Assembly (NCBI GenBank): GCA_017460765.1
Contig: JAFUAK010000181.1
Coordinates: 1-43,237 of the forward strand
Origin: Prevotella sp.
GTDB lineage: Bacteria; Bacteroidota; Bacteroidia; Bacteroidales; Bacteroidaceae
Direction of reading: 5' to 3'
Length of the DNA stretch: 43,237 nucleotides
Shown here: piece by piece, positions 28,377-38,502 of the stretch
Position numbering within the stretch: the first letter of the stretch is position 1
Layout: the number at the start of each line of letters is the position of its first letter
Notes under the pieces: model-generated
The model's database searches: none
What the model saw: the letters and a program-made list of their open reading frames with translations, nothing else
What the model was told of the DNA's origin: nothing
Program-made: the position numbers and the translations under genes

Positions 28377-29741
28377 TTTTTTAGCAGCACGGCTGCGGAT
28401 GATTCCCATGACTGTACTCTTACCCTGTCGGATATTATCGAGTAGCGGACGATGAGCCGGACAGGTGAACTGGCACGAGCCGCACTCGATACAACTGACG
28501 ATATCCTCACGCTCGGCACGCTCCCAGTTCTTCACCTCGGAGATCTTGGCGAGCAGGTAAGGCTCCAAACCCATCGGGCAAGCACCTACGCACTTCGCAC
28601 AGCGGATACAGGGCTGAGGCTCCTTGCGACGGGCTTCGTCGTCGGAGATAATCGTCACGGAGTTGGTTCCCTTGCAGATGGGCACTTCCGTTGAGGTCAG
28701 CGCCTTACCCATCATCGGGCCACCGGCCAGCAATTTGTTGTCTCCTTCAGGCATACCGCCGCAGGCATCTATCAAATTCTGCATCGGCGTACCCATACGA
28801 ACGAGGAAGTTGCTGGGCTTCTGGAGTCGCTTGCCAGTAACCGTCGTATAACGTTCGAAGAGTGGCTTGTTCTTCATAACTGCCTCATAGACAGCGTAGG
28901 CAGTACCCACATTCTGAACAATTGCTCCAACATTGACGGGGATGGCGGGAGGTGCTGGCACCTGACGATTGATCACGGCATCCACGAGTTGTTTCTCACC
29001 ACCCTGCGGATAGCGCTGCTTCAGAGGAACAACCTCTACTGTATAAGGAGAACCTCCGAACTTCTCGGCGCATTTCTTCGTCAGCAGTTCAATGGCGGGC
29101 ATCTTGTTGGTCTCAATACCAATATAGCCTTTGGTCACCTTGGCACCTTTCATCAACAGTTCCAGACCGACGAGGATTTCATCAGGATGCTCCATCATCA
29201 GCCGGAAGTCGGCCGTGATATAGGGTTCACACTCTACGGCGTTGATGATTACGCACTCAGCCTTGGCGGTCGGCGGAGGTGTCAGTTTGATGAAAGTGGG
29301 GAAACATGCACCGCCCATACCTACGACACCAGCCGTCTTTATGCGGTTCACGATCTCCTCGGGTGTCAGTTCCGAATGAGCCTCTACCGTCTCGAGTTTA
29401 TCTGAGCGATCAATGGATTCTTCCCACTCGTCACCTTCCACATTGATGATGATGACAGGCTTGCGATAGCCTGTAGCGTCGATGGCCGTGTCGATCTTGA
29501 AGACTGTACCGCTGACGGATGAATAGATCGGAGCCGACACGAAGCCACCAGCCTCTGCAATCAGCGTACCCACCTTCACCTTGTCGCCTTTCTGTACGAC
29601 GGGCTTGGCAGGGGCACCGATATGCTGGCTCAAGGGGAAGATAGCCTGCTTGGGCAGGGCTGCCACCTGTGTGACGGCATCATTGGAAAGTTTATTCTCT
29701 TCTGGGTGTACACCACCTATACGGAATGTCTTGATATTCAT
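28374..29741 (-). CDS. rnfC: Rnf complex subunit RnfC
   Basis: A 455-residue peripheral subunit that takes electrons from NADH or passes them to NAD+. GVVGMGGACFPTFIKL (near 138-153) lies in the nucleotide/FMN-binding region. Two 4Fe-4S motifs are near the C-terminus: CIRCAKCVGACP and CIECGSCQFTCP. It lacks the long C-terminal repeat region found in some proteobacterial RnfC. The ATG overlaps the rnfB stop. Confidence 0.96.
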   Translation of the reverse strand: MNIKTFRIGGVHPEENKLSNDAVTQVAALPKQAIFPLSQHIGAPAKPVVQKGDKVKVGTLIAEAGGFVSAPIYSSVSGTVFKIDTAIDATGYRKPVIIINVEGDEWEESIDRSDKLETVEAHSELTPEEIVNRIKTAGVVGMGGACFPTFIKLTPPPTAKAECVIINAVECEPYITADFRLMMEHPDEILVGLELLMKGAKVTKGYIGIETNKMPAIELLTKKCAEKFGGSPYTVEVVPLKQRYPQGGEKQLVDAVINRQVPAPPAIPVNVGAIVQNVGTAYAVYEAVMKNKPLFERYTTVTGKRLQKPSNFLVRMGTPMQNLIDACGGMPEGDNKLLAGGPMMGKALTSTEVPICKGTNSVTIISDDEARRKEPQPCIRCAKCVGACPMGLEPYLLAKISEVKNWERAEREDIVSCIECGSCQFTCPAHRPLLDNIRQGKSTVMGIIRSRAAKK

Positions 29742-30646
29742 GCTTTGGCCTCCTCTTTCTTTTCTGGTTCAACATTGGCCTTTGGAGCGGCGGGCTCTTT
29801 GGGCTTTGGCACAGGTGGCGGTGTCGGGAAGTTCACGTCGATGATCGCATGTTTCGGACATACTGTCACGCACTTACGACAGAGACGGCACTTCGTGTGG
29901 TCGATGTAAGCGAGATTGTTCTCCACGGTGATGGCACCGAAGTTACACTCCTTCTCACACTTGCCACAGCCAATACAACTGACGGCACAAGCCTTCATCG
30001 CAACGGCTCCCTTATCCTTATTGACGCAAGAGACGAACACTCTCCTACTCTTCGGGCCTTTCTTACGGAGTTCGATGATGTTGCGCGGACAAGCCTTCAC
30101 ACAGGCACCGCAAGAGGTGCACTTCTCATCATTAACCTCAGGGATACCCGTCTCAGGATTGACATGGATAGCGTCGAACTGACAGGCTGCCTCACAGTCC
30201 CCACAGCCTAAGCAGCCAAAGCCGCAGGCCGTCTCACCAGCACCACAGGCATGCATGGCAGCGCAGGTGCGCAGACCTGCATACTCGGCAATCTTCGGAC
30301 GGTGCTCACAGGTACCGTTACATCTCACTACGGCTACCATCGGCTCGGTATTGGCGATGGCCATACCCAGCAGATCAGCCACCTTTCCCATCGTCTCAGC
30401 GCCGCCAACAGGACATAGGAGTCCGTCGAGGCTTCCTGCATCAGCACCCTTGACGAGTGCATCAGCCATACCGCTGCAACCAGGGAATCCACATCCGCCG
30501 CAATTGGCACCAGGCAGTACATCACTTACCTGAGCAATGCGCGGATCCTCGTACACAGCAAATTTCTTGGACGCGGCAAACAGCACGACAGCGGCTATCA
30601 GACCGATGGCTCCCAAGACGATTACTGCAATCAAGATGAAATTCAT
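29738..30646 (-). CDS. rnfB: Rnf complex subunit RnfB, ferredoxin-like with several Fe-S clusters
   Basis: A 302-residue protein with one N-terminal membrane segment (about residues 3-25), then the RnfB-specific cluster domain (NCGGCGFPGC with later Cys), and further 4Fe-4S motifs CLGCGDCEAAC, CTSCGACVKACP, CIGCGKCEKEC and CRLCRKCVTVCP. It accepts electrons from ferredoxin. The C-terminal 30 residues are rich in Pro, Lys, Glu and Ala. The ATG at 30644-30646 follows rseC by 32 bases. Confidence 0.96.
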   Translation of the reverse strand: MNFILIAVIVLGAIGLIAAVVLFAASKKFAVYEDPRIAQVSDVLPGANCGGCGFPGCSGMADALVKGADAGSLDGLLCPVGGAETMGKVADLLGMAIANTEPMVAVVRCNGTCEHRPKIAEYAGLRTCAAMHACGAGETACGFGCLGCGDCEAACQFDAIHVNPETGIPEVNDEKCTSCGACVKACPRNIIELRKKGPKSRRVFVSCVNKDKGAVAMKACAVSCIGCGKCEKECNFGAITVENNLAYIDHTKCRLCRKCVTVCPKHAIIDVNFPTPPPVPKPKEPAAPKANVEPEKKEEAKA

Positions 30647-30678
30647 AATGCTTTGATATTGTTTTAGTTGTTAAATGT

Positions 30679-31092
30679 TTATTCAATGTAAAATGAAAGT
30701 CTCTGCCGAATCTTGTTCCGGAACAGATAGAGCACTCCATAGTATGGAACCAGGGACAGTAAGGCGGCGATGGCTGCCCAGCCTTCCTCAGAAGTGAGGC
30801 GAAGGGCTGTGATCAGGACGGAGACCAGCAGCAGGAAGGGAATGCCGAATCCCAGCAGCAAGGCCCTGTTGGCTACGTCCCGCGAGGCACATACCACCAC
30901 AGGGTCGCCCACCTTCATGCCCGATGTATCAGACACATTCAGCACGTCGACAATCTTCTCCTTCGATTCAGAGGCATTACAATGGCCGGCCACTTTGCAC
31001 GCGGCACAGGCAGAAGTCTGAAGAATGCGCACCTTTACACAATCTTCAGCAATTGATTCGATAATACCAGAATGACTTATTTTAGTATGCAC
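30679..31092 (-). CDS. RseC family membrane protein leading the rnf operon
   Basis: A 137-residue SoxR-reducing-system RseC-like protein. The N-terminal domain has the family pattern VRILQTSACAACKVAGHCNASE (four Cys within about 16 residues) and two membrane segments follow (about 80-100 and 104-122). In E. coli RseC is encoded beside the rsx (rnf) genes and helps keep SoxR reduced; here it heads the rnf operon. The start codon is GTG at 31090-31092 and lies only about 5 bases after the promoter -7 box. Confidence 0.88.
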   Translation of the reverse strand: MHTKISHSGIIESIAEDCVKVRILQTSACAACKVAGHCNASESKEKIVDVLNVSDTSGMKVGDPVVVCASRDVANRALLLGFGIPFLLLVSVLITALRLTSEEGWAAIAALLSLVPYYGVLYLFRNKIRQRLSFYIE

Positions 31093-31096
31093 TCTG

Positions 31097-31126
31097 CAAA
31101 GTTACGATAATCTTGCGAATAAACAA
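31097..31126 (-). promoter_or_regulatory. Promoter of the rseC-rnf operon
   Basis: On the minus strand TTG (31124-31126) is followed after 19 bases by TAACTTTG (31097-31104), an exact match. Transcription would start at or next to the GTG start codon of rseC. Confidence 0.75.
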
Positions 31127-31165
31127 GCAAAAAAGCGCATTTTTTCTCAAAAATAATCGTAATCG

Positions 31166-31197
31166 TTTGCGATTCCGAAAGATTTTTTATACTTTTG
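31166..31197 (+). promoter_or_regulatory. Promoter of the 31221 gene
   Basis: TTTG (31166-31169) and TACTTTTG (31190-31197) are 20 bases apart, both exact. The -33 TTTG is the loop of a small inverted repeat, AATCG-TTTG-CGATT (31161-31174), which may be a regulator site. Confidence 0.75.
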
Positions 31198-31220
31198 TCG
31201 CGATTTAAGCATTTTAAGGA

Positions 31221-31661
31221 ATGAAGACCAGCGAACAAACCCTACAACAACTCGATCGTGCCATCCGTAAGATAGCCGAGAAATTCCCCACGACGGAAGA
31301 GGCTACCCTGATGACGGATATTCATATCCGCGTGACGCAGGAAACGGGTGAACTGACGGTTTTTAATGACGACGATGAGGAAATCACCCGTTGTATTGTT
31401 GAACAGTGGATTAATAATGCCGACGACAATTTCTACGAGCAGATTACGCCCGTTCTCAGACAATGCATCGAGAAAAACAAGGCGCTCGTTGAGGGAATGT
31501 CAATCCTGAAGCCCTTCTCCCTCGTACTGGAGAACGACGACAGGGAGACCGTCGCAGAACTCTATCTGGTGGACGACGAACTGGTGATCATCGACCCTGA
31601 CCTGATGGAGGGACTGGATGAAGACCTGGATTCCTTCCTGGACAAACTGCTTAAAGACTGA
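31221..31661 (+). CDS. Conserved-looking acidic protein of unknown function
   Basis: A 146-residue soluble protein with no signal peptide or membrane segment. It is strongly acidic, with clusters such as NDDDEEI and a C-terminal DPDLMEGLDEDLDSFLD. No domain was recognised. It has a consensus promoter and stands alone: it diverges from the rnf operon and its stop is 2 bases from the stop of the convergent lipoprotein gene. Codon use and base composition look like those of its neighbours, so it is a real gene. Confidence 0.8.
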   Translation: MKTSEQTLQQLDRAIRKIAEKFPTTEEATLMTDIHIRVTQETGELTVFNDDDEEITRCIVEQWINNADDNFYEQITPVLRQCIEKNKALVEGMSILKPFSLVLENDDRETVAELYLVDDELVIIDPDLMEGLDEDLDSFLDKLLKD

Positions 31662-31663
31662 CG

Positions 31664-32299
31664 CTACTCCGTGTTGCTCTCCCGCAGCATGAACTTCCGC
31701 GCGGCATCGATGTAGTACACCTCTTCTGCCTGAGTCGTGTTCCGCGTCCTGGAATAGTCGATTAGGTGTATCTCGAAGTCGCTGGTAATCGAGAAATATT
31801 GTATAAACTCCTCGGGGTCTATATCGTCTTCCTTGTCCTCTATGGCATAGAGACAGAGTTTGTCAATGGGGACGTAGTCATTGTCAAGAGAATAGAGCCA
31901 TAGCGAATAGAGCCCGCTCGACTCTTCGACAGCCAGAATCATCAGTTTGGCACCGATACTCTCCGGCAGGCTGACGGCCTTGGGATGCTCCCCGCCCTGC
32001 AGGTCCATATACGACAGGATCTCGGGCGGCACTTCCTGATAACCTGGCAGGAAGTTCACGTAGTCCTCCGAATAACTCACCGGAAGCGTCTGCATCGTGA
32101 GACTGTCGAAAAACGCCCTGAAGGGATTGTCGGAACTCGCCAGGTCTATGCCCTGCAACTTCAGGCGCTCCTTGATCTCCAGAGCCTTCACGCTGTCAAG
32201 TTTATGGGCCAGTTCCTCCGGCGACATCCGCTTGTTACCTCCACACGACATCATCAATGCCGCCAGGAACAGAAACAGGAAAACTGTAAAATGCTTCAT
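31664..32299 (-). CDS. Lipoprotein of unknown function
   Basis: A 211-residue protein with a lipoprotein signal (hydrophobic residues 4-18, lipobox LMMSC, lipidated Cys19). The rest is soluble, mildly acidic and rich in Tyr, Asp and Ser. It ends an operon, 9 bases after the GHL10 glycosidase gene, so it may act with it at the cell envelope; this is only a guess from position. No known domain was recognised. Confidence 0.8.
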   Translation of the reverse strand: MKHFTVFLFLFLAALMMSCGGNKRMSPEELAHKLDSVKALEIKERLKLQGIDLASSDNPFRAFFDSLTMQTLPVSYSEDYVNFLPGYQEVPPEILSYMDLQGGEHPKAVSLPESIGAKLMILAVEESSGLYSLWLYSLDNDYVPIDKLCLYAIEDKEDDIDPEEFIQYFSITSDFEIHLIDYSRTRNTTQAEEVYYIDAARKFMLRESNTE

Positions 32300-32308
32300 A
32301 GCCGCAGA

Positions 32309-33810
32309 TTATAGTTTGATTTTCTTCTTCACCACCTTGCTCTCATTCTGCATTCGGTCGAGGGCCGTCACGGCATACACCCATTTCTCGGTACCGCGCT
32401 GATAAGGGAGTTTGACGAACGGCTGATTGGTGATGGCGTAGATCTTTGAGGGATCATCGGTATTGACTGTCTCACCCGGTGCAAAGCGGTAGACGACGTA
32501 TTTCACCACCTCGTCGCCCCAGTTCTTGCTCTTCGGAGCCGTCCAGAACAGCACGTAGTCCTCACCCATCCACATGGGCTTCAGTTTCTTCACTTTCTGC
32601 GGAGCCTTCCCGTCGATGAAAGTCATCTCGGGCTGCAGGGCGGGATACTTCCAGTAGACATTCCGCAGGCTGGTACCGTAGTTGCCCACATTGTCCACGG
32701 CTGCCTTTGCATACCACAGCACGGAGCCTTTCACGTTCGGCAACTGATGATGGAGCGCCATCTTGGCAGGCAACTGGTGGCTCTGGGGATTCCTGAGGTC
32801 GGCGTGCTTCACGGTACGCTCCACATCCTCGCCGATCACCAGCGGACGGGCACCGGCATACTGGTTCCACCACTTGATGAGTGTCTCGTAGTCGGCTGCC
32901 TTGTTACCGATTTCCCAGTAGATCTGAGGCACGCAGTAGTCCAGCCAGCCGTTGTTCACCCAGAGCAGCACGTCGGCATACAAGTCATCGTAGTTCTGCA
33001 GGCCGTTGGTATTGCTTCCCACAGGCGAACTCTTCTTATTGCGATAGATGCCGAAGGGCGAGATGCCCACCTTCACCCAAGGCTTTGTCTCGTGGACGGT
33101 CTTATAGAACTGTTCGATAAACAGGTTCACGTTATAGCGCCGCCAGTCCTGCTGGTTCTTGATACCGTTGGGATGGTCGTAGAACAGTTCGTCGTCGGGA
33201 ATGCTCTCCCCCTTCACGGGATAGGGATAGAAATAGTCGTCCATGTGGATGCCGTCGACATCATAACGGCTCACGATGTCCTTGGCCACCTCGCAGATAT
33301 AGTCGCGGTTCTCGGGGATACCGGGATTCAGGATGAACTGGCCGTCGTAGGAGAAGCAACTCGACGGCTTCCTCACGGCGATGTGGTTCCTGGCCAACTG
33401 ACGGGTGGTCTTGGTCTTGGCCCGGTAGGGATTGATCCAGGCGTGCAGTTCCATCCCCCGTTTATGACATTCGGTGATCATCCATGCGAGGGGATCCCAG
33501 TATGGCGATGGAGCCACACCCTGTGTCCCTGTCAGGAAACGGCTCCAGGGTTCCAGTTTGCTCTCGTAGAGGGCATCGCACTCAGGACGCACCTGAAAGA
33601 TAATCACGTTCACGCCATCCTTCATCAACTCGTCCAACTGATAGGTCAGCGTCTGTTGCATCTTCTGCGTACCCATTCCCTGGAACTGGCCGTTGACACA
33701 TTGGATCCAGGCACCACGGAACTCGCGTTTCATCTGCGCTGAGGCAGAGAGTGCCGTCATCCACATTCCCGCGATGAGCAGGACTAAAATCTTTCTCATA
33801 TCTTCTTGTA

Positions 33811-33814
<4 letters not shown>
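32309..33814 (-). CDS. GHL10-family (DUF187) glycosidase, DigH-like
   Basis: A 501-residue exported protein. The signal peptide runs from the second Met ([11 protein letters not shown]..., start 33799) to about ALSASA; the ATG at 33814 overlaps the metH stop and is also possible. The GHL10 TIM-barrel covers about residues 30-330: [52 protein letters not shown] and [20 protein letters not shown] are family segments. E. coli DigH (YddW) of this family cuts denuded peptidoglycan strands. A fibronectin-III-like domain fills the C-terminus. Confidence 0.9.
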
Positions 33815-36556
<2,742 letters not shown>

Positions 36557-36561
<5 letters not shown>

Positions 36562-36592
36562 TTTTCACTATTCACTTTTCACTTCTTCACTT
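36557..36592 (-). repeat. GTGAAAAG-type intercistronic repeat, smpB/metH
   Basis: Tandem GTGAAGAA/GTGAAAAGTGAA units around a central TAG fill the space between the smpB stop and metH. The last unit supplies the GTG start codon of metH. Confidence 0.7.
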
Positions 36593-37072
36593 CTAATAGT
36601 GTTTGATTGCTCTGTCCATTTCGCGGCGGTCCTCTTTCTCCTTCAGCGTCTGCCGCTTGTCGAACTCCTTCTTACCCTTGCAGAGGGCGATGTCCATCTT
36701 GGCGCGCCCCTTGTCGTCGATGAACACCAGCAGGGGCACGATGGTGTAGCCAGTCTGCTTGGTGGCACTGGCCAGCGCCCTGATCTCCCGCTTCGTCAGC
36801 AGCAGTTTGCGGTCGCGCTTCATCTCGTGGTTGTTGTACGAGCCGTAGAAATAGGGGCTCACGCTCATGCCCTTCACCCAGAGTTCTCCGTTGATGATGG
36901 TGCAGTAGGTGTCCACCAGACTGGCCTTGCCGAGCCGGATGCTCTTGATCTCCGTACCCGTCAGCACGATGCCTGCCGTGTAGGTCTCGATGAAGAAGTA
37001 CTCGAACGAGGCCTTCTTGTTCTTGATCTGTATAGGACTCTTCTTCCTAAGTTGTTCTTGTTCCTTGTTCAT
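36593..37072 (-). CDS. smpB: SsrA-binding protein SmpB
   Basis: A 159-residue partner of tmRNA in rescuing stalled ribosomes. Family segments: [28 protein letters not shown] opening, [16 protein letters not shown], and the C-terminal basic helix [26 protein letters not shown]. The ATG at 37070-37072 overlaps the stop of the DMP19-like gene (ATGA); the reading frame is open further upstream but that part is not SmpB-like. The tmRNA gene is not in the window. Confidence 0.97.
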   Translation of the reverse strand: MNKEQEQLRKKSPIQIKNKKASFEYFFIETYTAGIVLTGTEIKSIRLGKASLVDTYCTIINGELWVKGMSVSPYFYGSYNNHEMKRDRKLLLTKREIRALASATKQTGYTIVPLLVFIDDKGRAKMDIALCKGKKEFDKRQTLKEKEDRREMDRAIKHY

Positions 37073-37572
37073 TTGATAATCGCGAATTGCTCGATATGAT
37101 CGTCGACGTAGTGGGCGATGTCCTCCACCCATTCCTCCTCGTGCTCCACGAACTGGTCGTCGAGGTTGTCGAAGTCGGGGAACTGCTCGAAGAGCGCCAT
37201 GAACTCCTCGTCCGAGAGGTCTTTCTCGATTTCCTCCCGATGCTTGAGCCACAGCGTGTGGGCGTCGTAGATCAGTTTCGATGGTGCCCGCATGTCCCAG
37301 AGGCGCAGCACCTTGGCCAGCGGATTCTTGAAGATGTAGGGGCCGTAGCCGTTGTAGATCAACTGTACGAAACCGCCGTCCATCACCTCCTTGTGCAAGG
37401 TGTCCCATGCCAGCAGGGTCAACTGGTCGGTATTCAGTTCGCCCATGTTCTCTGCCGTCAGTTGTCCGCCGATGGCGTCGTAGATGGCTTTCACAAACAC
37501 CTGCAGGAATTCGTCCATGCCCTCCAGGGCTGCCTGCTGCAGGTCAGCATCCTTCACTATGACCTCTTTCAT
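37069..37572 (-). CDS. DMP19/DUF4375-like acidic protein
   Basis: A 167-residue soluble protein, strongly acidic overall (C-terminal two-thirds rich in Asp and Glu). The segment [19 protein letters not shown] matches the NGGFxQ pattern of DUF4375; Neisseria DMP19 of this family mimics DNA. The ATG at 37570-37572 is preferred over a GTG four codons upstream that belongs to a repeat. It lies between the YycJ-like hydrolase and smpB and overlaps smpB. A DNA-mimic role is inference from family and charge. Confidence 0.75.
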   Translation of the reverse strand: MKEVIVKDADLQQAALEGMDEFLQVFVKAIYDAIGGQLTAENMGELNTDQLTLLAWDTLHKEVMDGGFVQLIYNGYGPYIFKNPLAKVLRLWDMRAPSKLIYDAHTLWLKHREEIEKDLSDEEFMALFEQFPDFDNLDDQFVEHEEEWVEDIAHYVDDHIEQFAIIK

Positions 37573-37606
37573 ATCACTCTTCACTTTTCACTCTTCACTT
37601 CTCACT
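37573..37606 (-). repeat. GTGAAGAG-type intercistronic repeat, YycJ-like/DMP19-like
   Basis: Three GTGAAGAG/GTGAAAAG units run from the last codons of the YycJ-like gene to the start of the next gene, again filling the whole space between two genes. Confidence 0.65.
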
Positions 37607-38405
37607 CCAACTCATACGCTCCCGTCGGCACCGTCCGCTTCAGCACCTCCAGTTCCATATCCTTGCCCGGGATGATGCCGTAACTCTTCAGGATGGTCTC
37701 CACCGTCTTGCGGGCCAGTTCCGGGTGGTTGTTCTCCTCGCTCAGGTGGCAGAGCCACACGTGGCGCAGACTCTCCGACATGTTCTCGGCCAGGGCCTTG
37801 CCGCAGTCCTCGTTCGAGAGGTGACCGCTGCTGCTGAGGATGCGCTTCTTCAGATACTCGGGGTAAGGCCCGCTCTTCAGCATCTCCACGTCGTGGTTGG
37901 CCTCAATCACCAGGTAGTTGGCGCGGGCGATACGCTCCTTCATCTCGTCGGTGACGGAACCCGCGTCGGTGATGATCACGAAGGTGACGCCCCCGGCCTG
38001 AATCTCGTAGCCCACGTTCTCGCTGGCGTCGTGGGGAACGGCAAAGGGCAGGACGCTGAAGTCGCCCAACTGTATGGGCCGGCCAATCTCGAGGTTCTTC
38101 TTCATCTCGTCGGCCACCTTCCGCGTGATGCAGTAGTTGTGGTCGATGCCGTTGTGAACCAGTGGCGTCGCATAGACGGGCACCTTGTATTCATAACTGA
38201 ACGACCCCACCGACTTGATGTGGTCGGCATGGTCGTGGGTAATCAGCAGGCGGCGCACGCTGTTCAACTGCACACCGTAGTCCCTACAATGCTTCTTCAG
38301 GCTGCGGATGCCTACGCCGATATCTATCATAAGTGCGTCGGTCGCGGTGGCGAGATAGTAACAATTACCACTACTGCCGCTACCGAACGATATAAATTTG
38401 AGCAT
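37602..38405 (-). CDS. Metallo-beta-lactamase-fold hydrolase, YycJ/WalJ-like
   Basis: A 267-residue MBL-fold protein. The metal motif HxHxDH is His57-Asp58-His59-Ala60-Asp61-His62, and later metal ligands appear in PHDASENVGY, ITDAGS and SGHLSNEDC. The N-terminal FGSGSSGNCYY is typical of the YycJ group, thought to be 5'-to-3' DNA exonucleases or phosphodiesterases. It is the first gene of the operon that runs to 31664. Confidence 0.9.
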   Translation of the reverse strand: MLKFISFGSGSSGNCYYLATATDALMIDIGVGIRSLKKHCRDYGVQLNSVRRLLITHDHADHIKSVGSFSYEYKVPVYATPLVHNGIDHNYCITRKVADEMKKNLEIGRPIQLGDFSVLPFAVPHDASENVGYEIQAGGVTFVIITDAGSVTDEMKERIARANYLVIEANHDVEMLKSGPYPEYLKKRILSSSGHLSNEDCGKALAENMSESLRHVWLCHLSEENNHPELARKTVETILKSYGIIPGKDMELEVLKRTVPTGAYELE

Positions 38406-38426
38406 GTTGTTTCTTCAATTTTCGTG

Positions 38427-38434
38427 CAAAGGTA
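38427..38434 (-). promoter_or_regulatory. Promoter (-7 box) of the YycJ-smpB-metH operon
   Basis: TACCTTTG on the minus strand matches TAnnTTTG exactly and ends 22 bases before the ATG at 38405. No TTTG at -33. Confidence 0.55.
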
Positions 38435-38439
38435 CGAAA

Positions 38440-38474
38440 AAGAAGTGATAAGTGAAAAGTGATGAGTGAAAAGT
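38440..38474 (+). repeat. GTGAAAAG-type repeat in opposite orientation
   Basis: Units AAGTGATAAGTGAAAAGTGA and GAGTGAAAAG lie on the plus strand here, whereas the other copies in the window are on the minus strand. It sits between the tamL stop and the YycJ promoter. Confidence 0.55.
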
Positions 38475-38502
38475 TGCGTTGCCTTGTCTTTTTTTAACTC
38501 TT

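Noticed and set aside
36593..37408. Extended SmpB with a 112-residue upstream domain
   Set aside because: The extra frame overlaps the DMP19-like gene, is Arg/Gly-rich low-complexity in shadow frame, and SmpB starts naturally at the ATGA overlap.
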